DNA of 64,000 nucleotides, from NCBI GenBank assembly GCA_019083985.1, contig JAHRCV010000001.1, forward strand, positions 310,001 through 374,000, read 5' to 3'. Shown here in pieces: positions 28,125-37,138 of this stretch. Position 1 is the first letter of the stretch; every line of letters begins with the position of its first letter. The stretch comes from Rhizobiales bacterium TNE-4. GTDB taxonomy: Bacteria; Pseudomonadota; Alphaproteobacteria; Rhizobiales; Beijerinckiaceae. The notes beneath the pieces were generated by a model. It had not been told where the DNA came from and did not search any database. It saw only the letters and a list, made by a program, of their open reading frames with translations. The translations under genes were made by a program, and so were the position numbers.

Positions 28125-29302
28125 TAGGGGTCGGCGGCGTCGCGTAGGCCGTCACCCATGAAGTTGAACGCCAGCACGACCAGAATAACCGGTAGCATCG
28201 GGAACAACAGCCACGGATAGAGGTTCACGGCGGCGAGATTTTGCGCCTCGTTGAGCAACACGCCCCAGCTTGTCACTGGCGGTCGAAGACCGAGACCGAG
28301 AAACGACAGCGCCGTCTCGCCTAAAATCATCGACGGGATCGAGAGCGTTGCCGATGCGATGAGATGGCTCATAAAATTCGGCACAAGATGGCGGCCGATA
28401 ATGCGCGTGCGCGAAGCGCCCATCAGTTCCGCTGCTTTCACGAAATCCTCTTCACGCAGTGCCAGCAATTTTGAACGGACAGCCCGCGCAAGCCCCGGCC
28501 AATCAAGCAGGCCGAGAATGATGGTGATCGCAAAGAAGACGAGGATTGGGCTCCAATTCACCGGGAGCGCTGCCGACAAAGCAAGCCAGAGCGGCAATTC
28601 TGGCAGGGAGCGCAGAATTTCAATCGAGCGCTGCACAGTGGCGTCGACCCAGCCACCGAGATAGCCAGCCAACCCACCCAGCGTCAGCCCAATCACGAAT
28701 GAGACGGCGATGCCGATCAGGCCGACTGTGAGTGAAATGCGCGCGCCATAAATGATGCGTGAGAGAAGGTCGCGTCCCAGCCGGTCTGTCCCAAGCAGAA
28801 AAGCCGTGCCATTTTCTGGCGGGCACATCAGATGGGCATTCATCTTGCCCATGCCCCAGAAATCATACGCCTCACCGCGGCAGAAAAAGCGCAATTTCTG
28901 CGGCGTGGTGCGATCGACCACATAATCGCGTGTGAATGTCTCAAGGTTGAATTTGAATTTGTAGGGGTAAACGAAGGGGCCTTCGAATTTCCCTTCATGG
29001 AAGAGGTGGATCGGCTGCGGTGGCGCATAGAGATGGTCGGCATGGCGGCTTGTCATGCCATAGGGCGCGATCATCTCGACGAAAGGCAGCGAGATATAAA
29101 GGAGCGCGAGGAAAATCGCTGAAACAAGGGCGACGCGATGCCGCTTGAACTTCCACCAGATGAGCTGCAGGCCCGAAGCGCGATAATAGCGCTCCTCCTC
29201 TGCAGTCATCGGCTTTGTGACATCCGGATTGAACGGCGCAGGATTGACCCAATGCGTCTCACCGAGGGGTGCTGGCATCGTCACGGGAGCTGAACTCATC
29301 AC
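28118..29302 (-). CDS. ABC importer permease, OppC/DppC/YejE type
   Basis: Inner-membrane permease of 394 residues. An N-terminal segment WWKFKRHRVALVSAIFLALLYI is followed by a long periplasmic loop of about 110 residues with two cysteines (FFCRGEAYD, LMCPPENG). Five further helices follow. The EAA coupling motif is EDFVKAAELMGASRTRIIGRHLVPN, and the family signature is ETALSFLGLGLRPPVTSWG. It overlaps the OppB-like gene by ATGA. It is the last gene of the eight-gene operon. The long loop makes it larger than typical DppC. Confidence 0.92.
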   Translation of the reverse strand: MMSSAPVTMPAPLGETHWVNPAPFNPDVTKPMTAEEERYYRASGLQLIWWKFKRHRVALVSAIFLALLYISLPFVEMIAPYGMTSRHADHLYAPPQPIHLFHEGKFEGPFVYPYKFKFNLETFTRDYVVDRTTPQKLRFFCRGEAYDFWGMGKMNAHLMCPPENGTAFLLGTDRLGRDLLSRIIYGARISLTVGLIGIAVSFVIGLTLGGLAGYLGGWVDATVQRSIEILRSLPELPLWLALSAALPVNWSPILVFFAITIILGLLDWPGLARAVRSKLLALREEDFVKAAELMGASRTRIIGRHLVPNFMSHLIASATLSIPSMILGETALSFLGLGLRPPVTSWGVLLNEAQNLAAVNLYPWLLFPMLPVILVVLAFNFMGDGLRDAADPYH

Positions 29303-30318
29303 GCGCCTCCGCCAATACGAATGCGCGGATCAAGCGCGGCCAGCAACAAATCGGAAATCAACATCCCGACTACGGTGAGCACGGCCACGAACATCAGGAT
29401 GAAACCTGCAAGAAACTGATCTTGCATCTTGAGTGCTTGCAGCAGGATTGGCCCGACTGTTGGCAAGGACAGGACGAGCGAGACAAGCACGGAACCTGAG
29501 ACGAGATGCGGCAGAAGATTGCCAATATCGGCAACGAATGGGTTAAGCGCCATGCGGAACGGATATTTGATCAAGGCGCGCATCGGCGGCACGCCCTTGG
29601 CGCGTGCTGTGACTGTATAGGGCTTCTGCAATTCGTCGAGCAGATTGGCGCGCATGCGCCGGATCATCGCAGCCGTACCTGAAAGCCCGATTACGACAAC
29701 CGGGACGATGAGATGCGAGAGGATCGAACTCATCTTGGCCATGCTCATCGGCGCGTCGTTGAAACGTGGATCCATCAATCCACCAATCGAAACGCCAAAC
29801 CAGCGGTTGAGATAATAAAGGAGCACGAGGGCGAGCAGGAAATTAGGCGTCGCAAGCCCGAGATAGCCGAACAAGGTGACAAGCGTATCGCCCAGTGAAT
29901 ATTGCCGTGTTGCCGAATAAAGCGCGATCGGGATCGAAACGATGTGAACGAAGATGACCACGACGATGTTGACGAGGATCGTCAGAGCCAGCGCGCGGTT
30001 GACGACTTCATTCACCGGACGCTGATATTCAAATGACCAACCCCAATCCCCTTGCAGCAAACCTGCCCAGCCATTGGGGCCAGGCATAGCGCCGACCCAG
30101 ACGAGATATTGCTGCCACACAGGCAGGTCGAGGCCATATTGATGACGCAGAAATTCGGCCTTGGCCGCGGCAGCTGCGTCGCCTTGGGCGCGCAATTCCT
30201 CGATCTGGTTGGAAAGATAATCGCCGGGCGGCAATTTGATCACGATGAAGACGAGAGCCGAGATCGCCAGCAGCGTCAGCGCCATGGTGATGAAGCGGCG
30301 AAGCAGAAACAGGATCAT
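29299..30318 (-). CDS. ABC importer permease, OppB/DppB/YejB type
   Basis: A 339-residue inner-membrane permease with six predicted helices. It has the N-terminal family start MILFLLRRFITMALTLLAISALVF and the coupling motif LQKPYTVTARAKGVPPMRALIKYPFRMALNPF. It pairs with the OppC-like permease, whose ATG overlaps its stop, and lies six bases after the binding-protein gene. The whole set forms a peptide/nickel/opine-type importer. Confidence 0.92.
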   Translation of the reverse strand: MILFLLRRFITMALTLLAISALVFIVIKLPPGDYLSNQIEELRAQGDAAAAAKAEFLRHQYGLDLPVWQQYLVWVGAMPGPNGWAGLLQGDWGWSFEYQRPVNEVVNRALALTILVNIVVVIFVHIVSIPIALYSATRQYSLGDTLVTLFGYLGLATPNFLLALVLLYYLNRWFGVSIGGLMDPRFNDAPMSMAKMSSILSHLIVPVVVIGLSGTAAMIRRMRANLLDELQKPYTVTARAKGVPPMRALIKYPFRMALNPFVADIGNLLPHLVSGSVLVSLVLSLPTVGPILLQALKMQDQFLAGFILMFVAVLTVVGMLISDLLLAALDPRIRIGGGA

Positions 30319-30324
30319 CGCAAT

Positions 30325-32226
30325 TCACCGCCCATAATAGAATTGGTCGAGCCGGTAGATCCCCATGAGCGAGGTCGGCTCCCATGAGAAGATCGCCTTT
30401 TCCGGCACGTTCTTCATGGCGCGCGCAATCACGATGGGCTGCAATTGGCCGGTGACAGTGCCAATCGTGAATTGCTGTTCTACATTGATCGAAAGCATGC
30501 GCATCCAGATGCGTTGTTGCTCTTCGCTATCGGCGGTGTTCGTCCAGTCGCGATAGAGTTTCACGAGCTCTAACGCTTCGGGCAGGTCTGGCTTGTCCCC
30601 ATTCTTGCCCTGCGTTTCGACAAACTGGCCCCATTTCGGCCAGGCATAATGATCTTGCCGGATGGGGGCGAGCTCATTGGGCGGCATTTCAGCCGTCGGA
30701 ATCGCATTATCAAGGCCAGCGGCTGCGACCATGACCGTCTGCCCGGCATAAGCCCGCTGACGCAGGATGGTGCGTTCTTGCGGTTTGACGAAAAGCTTGA
30801 TGCCGATGTCGGTCCAAAATTCCGCGATCAATTGGAGCGCGTCCACAATATCGGCCGCTTCGCCATCAACTTCGACAATGATTTCCGCCGTGCGCCCATC
30901 GGGTAGCAACCGGTAACCAAGCGAATCCCGTTTCGTCAGGCCAATTTCATCAAGGAGACGATTGGCTTCAGCCACATCATGCTGGGCGTAAAGCGTACGG
31001 AAACGATCCTGATAGACAGCGCTTTCCGGGAGCACCGTGTTGTTGCTTTCGGTGCCGAGCCCGAACAGGAGAGAGTTATTGACGATGCGGCGGTCGATGC
31101 CGAGCGAGAGTGCGCGACGGAACCGCACATCGCGATTGAGCGTGCGCCATTCGGGATCATTCGTTGTGAGATTGGGGTAAAGCGCATAGGCCGAACCACG
31201 TGCTTCTGGCCACAATAGCGTTTTATAGGCGTGATCCTTTTCGCCCTGCTTCAACACCGGCACATCCGACATGGAGAGGCCGCGCGCAAGAATATCGACA
31301 TCGCCAGCATTGGCTTTGGCGGCAAACAATCCGGCAGCGGAGACATCAATAACGATTTTATCGATGTAAGGCAGTTGCTGGCCGCTCCAATCCACGCGGT
31401 GATAATAGGGATTGCGCTCAAAGATGAAGCGCGTCGCGGGTTGTTCGGTCGTGTTGATCCACGGGCCTAATGCCGGCATGTCGCGATTGCCCTGTTCATA
31501 AGGGTCGTCAAGCCGGTTGTGCAGCGTGGCCCAGGATTTGAGCTTGGCTTTGGCGGCGGCGGCATCAAGCGCCTTGCGGTCCGCATATTTCGCGTGAAAT
31601 TTTTTCAAATAGGCTGACGGCGCATAAATCTGCAGGGGCCGAGGTGCGGCAAGGGCCGGCAAGAACCGTGGATTGGGCTTTTCCCACGAAAAGCGCACGC
31701 GCTTGTCGTCGATGAAAGTGACACGCGGGGGCTTGCCATCGACCATCATGGTATCGGGCGGCCCAGCGGGTGCGAGCTCCTTATTGTTGGCGATGTCTTC
31801 CCACCAATAGCGGAAATCTTCTGTGGTGAAGGGTTCGCCATTCGACCAGCGATGACCGTCCCGCAATGTGAAGGTAAAATTCACGCCATCGGTTTCAAGC
31901 GATTCAACTAGATCAGGGACAAGCTCAAGCTTTTCATTATAGCCAACGAGCCGCGTATATCCGTTGGCTGACAAATAGCGCAAATCACGAGCGCGGACGG
32001 CAAGTGTCCGCATTTCGCCGCCATACGTACCAAGCTCTTTGCCGGGAACCGGGTCAACGATCAGCATCGTTTTAGGAAGGCGCGCATTGAGTGGCGGCAA
32101 TGTGCCTTTGGCGACACGCTCGGTCAGCATGGGCGCTTCGCGCAAACGAAATTCAGCCGCAAAGACTGTCGTTGCCGGAACAGCGGCCATGAGCGATGCG
32201 ATCAGAACGGCGCGACGTGTGATCAT
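30325..32226 (-). CDS. ABC importer substrate-binding protein (family 5)
   Basis: Periplasmic solute-binding protein of 633 residues. The signal peptide MITRRAVLIASLMAAVPATTVFAAE carries a twin-arginine and ends AFA/AAE-like, so Tat export is possible; there is no lipobox. Mature features: VPDLVESLETDGVNFTFTLRDGHRWSNGEPFTTEDFRYWWEDI, the DppA/OppA family core, and FIFERNPYYHRVDW. It is larger than typical DppA (about 530), closer to YejA/AgaA-type proteins that take bulky or glycan-linked ligands. ATG 32226 overlaps the ATPase stop by ATGA. Confidence 0.9.
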   Translation of the reverse strand: MITRRAVLIASLMAAVPATTVFAAEFRLREAPMLTERVAKGTLPPLNARLPKTMLIVDPVPGKELGTYGGEMRTLAVRARDLRYLSANGYTRLVGYNEKLELVPDLVESLETDGVNFTFTLRDGHRWSNGEPFTTEDFRYWWEDIANNKELAPAGPPDTMMVDGKPPRVTFIDDKRVRFSWEKPNPRFLPALAAPRPLQIYAPSAYLKKFHAKYADRKALDAAAAKAKLKSWATLHNRLDDPYEQGNRDMPALGPWINTTEQPATRFIFERNPYYHRVDWSGQQLPYIDKIVIDVSAAGLFAAKANAGDVDILARGLSMSDVPVLKQGEKDHAYKTLLWPEARGSAYALYPNLTTNDPEWRTLNRDVRFRRALSLGIDRRIVNNSLLFGLGTESNNTVLPESAVYQDRFRTLYAQHDVAEANRLLDEIGLTKRDSLGYRLLPDGRTAEIIVEVDGEAADIVDALQLIAEFWTDIGIKLFVKPQERTILRQRAYAGQTVMVAAAGLDNAIPTAEMPPNELAPIRQDHYAWPKWGQFVETQGKNGDKPDLPEALELVKLYRDWTNTADSEEQQRIWMRMLSINVEQQFTIGTVTGQLQPIVIARAMKNVPEKAIFSWEPTSLMGIYRLDQFYYGR

Positions 32227-34112
32227 GCCACGGCCTCCTTGCGCTGCGTTTCGTAAGCTGCGCCGTAACTCACAACGTGGCGTGGCGCGACTTCTTTCAA
32301 GACAGGATGCGGATCGTTGGGGTGGATCGTGTAGGGCTCGGGCCAATGGGCAGGATTGGAGAAGCCGCCACGCACCAGCACCTCGAAATCGAGTGGATGA
32401 TCAAGGTCCGGCGCGGGCACCGCTGCCAGCAACGCTTTGGTGTAGGGGTGAACCGGATTGCGGAACAGCGTATCCCGCGGCGCTTTTTCCACGACAAGGC
32501 CACGACACATCACCGCAATCTCGTCTGCCATGTAATCGACGACAGCAAGATTATGCGACACGAAGATCAGCGATAGGCCGAGTGCCTTCTGCAGATCTTT
32601 CAGAAGATTGAGGATTTGTGCCTGCACGGAGACGTCAAGCGCTGAGGTGGGTTCATCACAGATGATGACGGAGGGCGAGACGGCAAGAGCGCGCGCAAGC
32701 CCGATGCGTTGGCGTTGCCCGCCAGAGAAGGAATGCGGATAGCGCCTTAATGCACGTTGATCGAGCCCGACAAGGCCGAGCAACTCCACGACGCGGTCGA
32801 AGCGCTGTTGGGCCGTGCCGATGCCATGCACGTCGAGCGGCTCGCGCAGAATGTCGAGAATGGTCATGCGCGGATCCAGGCTCGAAAACGGATCCTGAAA
32901 CACGAATTGCACTTTGCGCCGATAAGCCATCAAAGCGGCGCCAGATAGGGTCGCAACATCGGCTGCGCCATGACCATCGTCAAACAGCACTTGGCCGGAA
33001 TCAGCTTTCAGTGCACGCATAATGATTTTCGAAATCGTGGTTTTACCGGAACCCGATTCCCCGACAATGCCAAGGGTGCGCCCCGCTTTCAGATCGAACG
33101 ACACATGGCTCAGGGCCGTGACGCGATCTTTGTTTTTGCCAAAAAGCCCGCCCGAGCGCAGCGTGAACGTTTTTGAGACATCGCGCACCGACAAAACGGT
33201 ACGATCGGGAAGCGCCTGCGGCACCGTTTGCCCCGCCGGCAGCGCGGCAATCTTGATGTCACGGATCGGCTTTAAGCGTTCATGCGCGGCAAGGCCAAAT
33301 TTCGGCACAGCATCCATGAGCGCGCGGAGATAGGGATGTTCGGGGGCACGGAATACCGCTTCGCGCGTGCCACGCTCCATGACTTCGCCGCGATACATGA
33401 CCACCACTTCATCGGCCATATTGGCGACGATACCGAGATCATGCGTGATGAGAAGAACAGCCATGCCTGTTTCGGCTTGGATTTCTTTGATCAAGGAGAG
33501 GATCTGCGCTTGTGTTGTGACGTCGAGCGCGGTTGTCGGCTCATCAGCAATCAACAAGGCCGGTTTACAGACGAGCGCCATCGCGATCATCGCACGTTGG
33601 CGCATACCGCCAGAGAGTTCGAACGGATAGGTCTTCAGCATGCGCGGTGGATCACGAAAACCCACGCGCTCGAACACAGCCATGGCAGCTTTGTTGGCCT
33701 CTTCGCGCGTCACATGACGATGCAGCATCAAGGCTTCCGTCACTTGGTCGCCGACGGTGGTGAGCGGGAAGAGCGACGTCATCGGCTCTTGAAAGATCAT
33801 CGCAATGCGGCCGCCGCGTAGCGCGCGCATCGCGGTGCCATCGGCCTCAAGCGCGGTGATGTCCGTGACGATGCCATCGCGTGGTTCGCGGTAGAGAATG
33901 GAGCCGCGCTCGATATGAGCCCGGCGCGACAGTAGTCGCAAAATGGTGTTCGCGGTGACGGATTTGCCTGAACCCGATTCGCCGACAACGGCGAGCGTGC
34001 GCCCTTGCGGAATATCGAAGGAAACGCCGCGCACGGCTTCCACGCGCCCGGCATCACCGTCGAATGAGACGGCGAGGTCGCGAATCGAAATGAGGGGCGT
34101 GGTGGGTGGCAC
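32223..34112 (-). CDS. ABC importer ATPase, two nucleotide-binding domains fused (DppD-DppF/YejF type)
   Basis: A cytoplasmic ATPase with both halves in one chain. First domain: Walker A GESGSGKSVTA, signature LSGGMRQRAMIAMAL, Walker B LLIADEPTTALDV, then the peptide-importer tail PEHPYLRALMDAVPKFG. Second domain: GESGSGKTTISK, FSGGQRQRIGLARAL, VIICDEPTSALDV, NPVHPYTKALLAAVPAPD. GTG 34112 is preferred because GGAG lies eight bases upstream; TTG 34133 is also in frame. The gap to the fused glycosyltransferase/deacetylase gene is only 23 bases, which joins the importer to the glycan genes. Confidence 0.93.
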   Translation of the reverse strand: MPPTTPLISIRDLAVSFDGDAGRVEAVRGVSFDIPQGRTLAVVGESGSGKSVTANTILRLLSRRAHIERGSILYREPRDGIVTDITALEADGTAMRALRGGRIAMIFQEPMTSLFPLTTVGDQVTEALMLHRHVTREEANKAAMAVFERVGFRDPPRMLKTYPFELSGGMRQRAMIAMALVCKPALLIADEPTTALDVTTQAQILSLIKEIQAETGMAVLLITHDLGIVANMADEVVVMYRGEVMERGTREAVFRAPEHPYLRALMDAVPKFGLAAHERLKPIRDIKIAALPAGQTVPQALPDRTVLSVRDVSKTFTLRSGGLFGKNKDRVTALSHVSFDLKAGRTLGIVGESGSGKTTISKIIMRALKADSGQVLFDDGHGAADVATLSGAALMAYRRKVQFVFQDPFSSLDPRMTILDILREPLDVHGIGTAQQRFDRVVELLGLVGLDQRALRRYPHSFSGGQRQRIGLARALAVSPSVIICDEPTSALDVSVQAQILNLLKDLQKALGLSLIFVSHNLAVVDYMADEIAVMCRGLVVEKAPRDTLFRNPVHPYTKALLAAVPAPDLDHPLDFEVLVRGGFSNPAHWPEPYTIHPNDPHPVLKEVAPRHVVSYGAAYETQRKEAVA

Positions 34113-34135
34113 GACACGAACTCCAGACAACAAGC

Positions 34136-36058
34136 TTACTCCACCATGATCGGCGGCGGAACCATTTGATGCTTGTCAAAGATGATTGTGGCAGGAGTGA
34201 AACGCACGGCCCCGCTCCGGCCAAGCGTCGTGAGAAGGCGCGTGAGGAAGGCCCAAATCGCCTCATCATGCACGAGATGATGGGTGAGAAGGCCAATAGG
34301 TTCACGTGCGTCGGCCGGGTCCAGGACGGTCGCGGCCGTCAGCGCAGTGATTTGGTTGACAAGCTGGGCTTCCGGCCCAAGGCCGCCACCGTGTCGCCAA
34401 TCGATCGGGTCACAATGGGTGTTGATCTGCATCACGCCGCGTGCCGCCATCACAGCAGAACGGCGTTTGTAAGTTGAAAGCCCGCTGATCCCCGCCTCAT
34501 GAAGACGCGCCACCAAGGTCGGGTCGATCCGGTTCCATGGCGGCACCAGCACGGGCAATGCGCGCTGGCCGAACAGCGTGGCGAGCTTGTCCCGGCCATT
34601 GCGGAGGGTGTCCACCATTGTGTCCACCGATTGAAAACCGAGCTCCTGCTTCTTGCGGTCGGCAGGTGCATGGTTCTGGTGCGCAATGCCATGAATGAGA
34701 ATGGCGGCGTCGCCGCTGGCTTCGACAAGATCGGGCGAAACACGCGCCGGGATGACAGCGAGCGCCACCGGTGCGTTCATCTCATGGGAGAGTTGCAAAA
34801 GGCGTGTCAATTGCGGCGTCGGTTTAACCGCATCATCATCACGCCACCAAAAAGAGATACTTTCGTTGCGCGCTTTGAGATGGGCGAGTTGCGCTTCAAG
34901 ACCTTGCCAAGCCTCTTCTATGGCGGCGCGCTCGGATTGGATGGTGGTGAGTGCGGCCATGCTGCCTGCAACGCCATCCAGATTGACGCGCATTGAATGA
35001 GAGCGCGGCAAAGCGAGGGCTTGGGTGACAGCGCGCGCAAGCGTTTCGCCCTTTAATTCAGCTTCGCTGACGAGGGTGGCGAAGCCTGCATCCTGCAAGA
35101 CACGTGCGCGTAACGTCTGTTCCTGCTCCTGCCCGGCCGCAAATGGCACAAGCACCATCGGCGTTTGTGTCGCGAAGAGATCGACAATGGTGTTATAGCC
35201 CGCTTGGCTTACGGATAGCCGTGCTCCAGCAAGCAGCGCACGAAAATCCTTGCGCGCCCGCTCAATGGTCACAGAGGCCGGTGCATCAGCGCACAGCGCA
35301 TTGAAATCGTCCTGCGCGACACCGTGCCCAATCAGGACATGCCATTGTTGTGTGGGAAGAAGCCGTGCAGCGTCGAGCGTTGCGCGATAGAGCGGCAGGG
35401 ATGCGGCGCTGCCGCCACCTGATACGAGGATGGCATCGTGCGATGTGTGGGAAGCCGCAGAGATTTGGGTTTCGTCGATATAGCCTGTCAGGCGCAGAGC
35501 GCGTGTGCCGCAACGCCCAAAAGGCCAGCCCATTTGCGGCGGTACTAGCGCCGCATCGCCATGCACGAGGACGGCGTCGTAATAGCGTGCCACCCATTGC
35601 TCTGCCTCATCGGCCTTTGCGGGCGACGAGGGCGGATTGAGCAGGTCCCGGATCGAGGCCACGATCGCTGGGCGCGGGCGCAGTGAAACGGCACACTCAC
35701 ATAAAGCGAGAAATTCCTGTTTCAGCGCGCGTCGTCCAAACGGGAATGTTTCCGTCACGACGATGTCGGGTCTCAGATGGTTGAGCGTCGTCTTCATCAG
35801 CTCGATGCGCTTCGTGCGCGTCGCATCCGACAGGATGATCCCGTCAGCCTCAAAAAGCGTACTGAAATCCGTTCCGGTGCAATGGATCGGCGGCAATTGT
35901 ACGAGTGTGAATCCTTCGCCATCGAGATGCGGTTGCGGGCGCCCGCCTGAAATCAAAGTGACTTCGTGGCCAGAAGCAACGAGCCCACGCGCTAACACGC
36001 GCATGCGCGCAAAATGTCCGATGCCAAGAAGGTGGGTAACCGCAATCAGAATCTTCAT
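34136..36058 (-). CDS. Glycosyltransferase (GT28/MurG-like) fused to a polysaccharide-deacetylase-like domain
   Basis: A 640-residue two-domain protein. Residues 1 to about 385 form a GT-B glycosyltransferase: start MKILIAVTHLLGIGHFARM, acceptor glycine loop LVSGGGSAASLP, and the MurG-like donor site SQAGYNTIVDLFATQTPMVLVPF. Residues from about 400 on look like a NodB-type deacetylase: WWRDDDAV near 405, HGIAHQNH near 453-460 (H-x3-H), VPPWNRIDP and THHLVHDE near 592. Such a chain could add a sugar and remove an acetyl group from the same glycan. It overlaps the upstream GT4 gene by ATGA. No signal peptide, so both domains appear cytoplasmic. Substrate unknown. Confidence 0.85.
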   Translation of the reverse strand: MKILIAVTHLLGIGHFARMRVLARGLVASGHEVTLISGGRPQPHLDGEGFTLVQLPPIHCTGTDFSTLFEADGIILSDATRTKRIELMKTTLNHLRPDIVVTETFPFGRRALKQEFLALCECAVSLRPRPAIVASIRDLLNPPSSPAKADEAEQWVARYYDAVLVHGDAALVPPQMGWPFGRCGTRALRLTGYIDETQISAASHTSHDAILVSGGGSAASLPLYRATLDAARLLPTQQWHVLIGHGVAQDDFNALCADAPASVTIERARKDFRALLAGARLSVSQAGYNTIVDLFATQTPMVLVPFAAGQEQEQTLRARVLQDAGFATLVSEAELKGETLARAVTQALALPRSHSMRVNLDGVAGSMAALTTIQSERAAIEEAWQGLEAQLAHLKARNESISFWWRDDDAVKPTPQLTRLLQLSHEMNAPVALAVIPARVSPDLVEASGDAAILIHGIAHQNHAPADRKKQELGFQSVDTMVDTLRNGRDKLATLFGQRALPVLVPPWNRIDPTLVARLHEAGISGLSTYKRRSAVMAARGVMQINTHCDPIDWRHGGGLGPEAQLVNQITALTAATVLDPADAREPIGLLTHHLVHDEAIWAFLTRLLTTLGRSGAVRFTPATIIFDKHQMVPPPIMVE

Positions 36059-37137
36059 GAGGCGAAACCGAGTGGCGCCAGCACCTTTTGTAGGCGTGCA
36101 GCAGCAGCATCAAGGGTCGCTTGTTCGGCCATGGCACGTGCGCCATCGCTGAATTGCTGTAGCCGTGCTGGATTGGCCATCATGGCATCCATGGCCGCGG
36201 CCAATGCGTGTGGATCGCGTGGTGCCACAAGCAAACCGGTTTCACCAGAACGCACCATCGTTTTCACATTGCCTTCATCGCCCGCAATCGCGGGGCAGCC
36301 TTGCCGTGCCGCTTCGAGAAATACCATGCCGAGCGCTTCGTTGACGGCAGGCCACACAAGACAATCGGCATCAGCATAGGCGTCTGCGAGCGCAAGGCCT
36401 TCCAGTTGCCCACGCCAGGCTACGCGCGCGCCGAACGGCGTGAAGAGGGACAGGATGGGGTCGCGTGCCGGCCCATCACCAACGAGTGTCAAATGCCAAT
36501 TCTGGCCATTCACCAATGCCAAGGCCTCGGCGAGAAGGCGATAGGAATGCGCCTTGTCGCCATCGCGCATCATCGCAACAGCAAGAAAATGCGTTGATCC
36601 ACGATGCGACCAGCGCGGCATTTCAGGCCAAAGCGTATCATCGATAAAGGGCGGCCAATCGGCAATGCCATCAGCACCACGGCATTGCATTAATCCGGCG
36701 CGATCCTCATCGCCTGTGACAAGAAGAAGCGTGGCGGCACGAATGGCGTGCTCCGCTGCTTCGTGCCATGGCGCCCACGGTCCTTGGGCGCGTTTCTGCG
36801 CATGCGAGGCTTCGGCCACGACATAAGGCACGCCAAAATGCGCAGCCAGACGCGGCCCGATCAAATCGGGCGCTTTGTAATAACAATGATAGGTGAAGAT
36901 GAGATCAGGCTTCGCAACACTCGCGGTCAGCCGATCACATTCGCGGCTTGCATCTTCCGTCAGCGTGGCCATCCGCACGGCATCTGGCGTTGCAAGAAAA
37001 CTCGTCCATTGGCTAGCACGTGTCACCTCAAAGCCAGCACGTCTCAACACATGTTCAGTCGCGCGGGCGATGGTTCTGTCACCGGAGGGCACCGGATCAT
37101 CGGGATGTTTCATCGGCGTGATGAAAAGCGCCCGCAT
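36055..37137 (-). CDS. Glycosyltransferase family 4 protein
   Basis: A 360-residue GT-B fold retaining glycosyltransferase. The N-terminus MRALFITPMKHPDDPVPSGDR has the open-loop start of GT4 enzymes. The C-terminal donor domain has LTLVGDGPARDPILSLF, ADCLVWPAVNEALGMVFLEAARQGCPAIAGDEGNV and the ETGLLVAPRDP tail, corresponding to the family's EX7E motif (E-A-L-G-M-V-F-L-E). One base separates it from the upstream GT4 gene, and it overlaps the GT-deacetylase gene by ATGA. Confidence 0.88.
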   Translation of the reverse strand: MRALFITPMKHPDDPVPSGDRTIARATEHVLRRAGFEVTRASQWTSFLATPDAVRMATLTEDASRECDRLTASVAKPDLIFTYHCYYKAPDLIGPRLAAHFGVPYVVAEASHAQKRAQGPWAPWHEAAEHAIRAATLLLVTGDEDRAGLMQCRGADGIADWPPFIDDTLWPEMPRWSHRGSTHFLAVAMMRDGDKAHSYRLLAEALALVNGQNWHLTLVGDGPARDPILSLFTPFGARVAWRGQLEGLALADAYADADCLVWPAVNEALGMVFLEAARQGCPAIAGDEGNVKTMVRSGETGLLVAPRDPHALAAAMDAMMANPARLQQFSDGARAMAEQATLDAAAARLQKVLAPLGFAS

Positions 37138-37138
37138 T

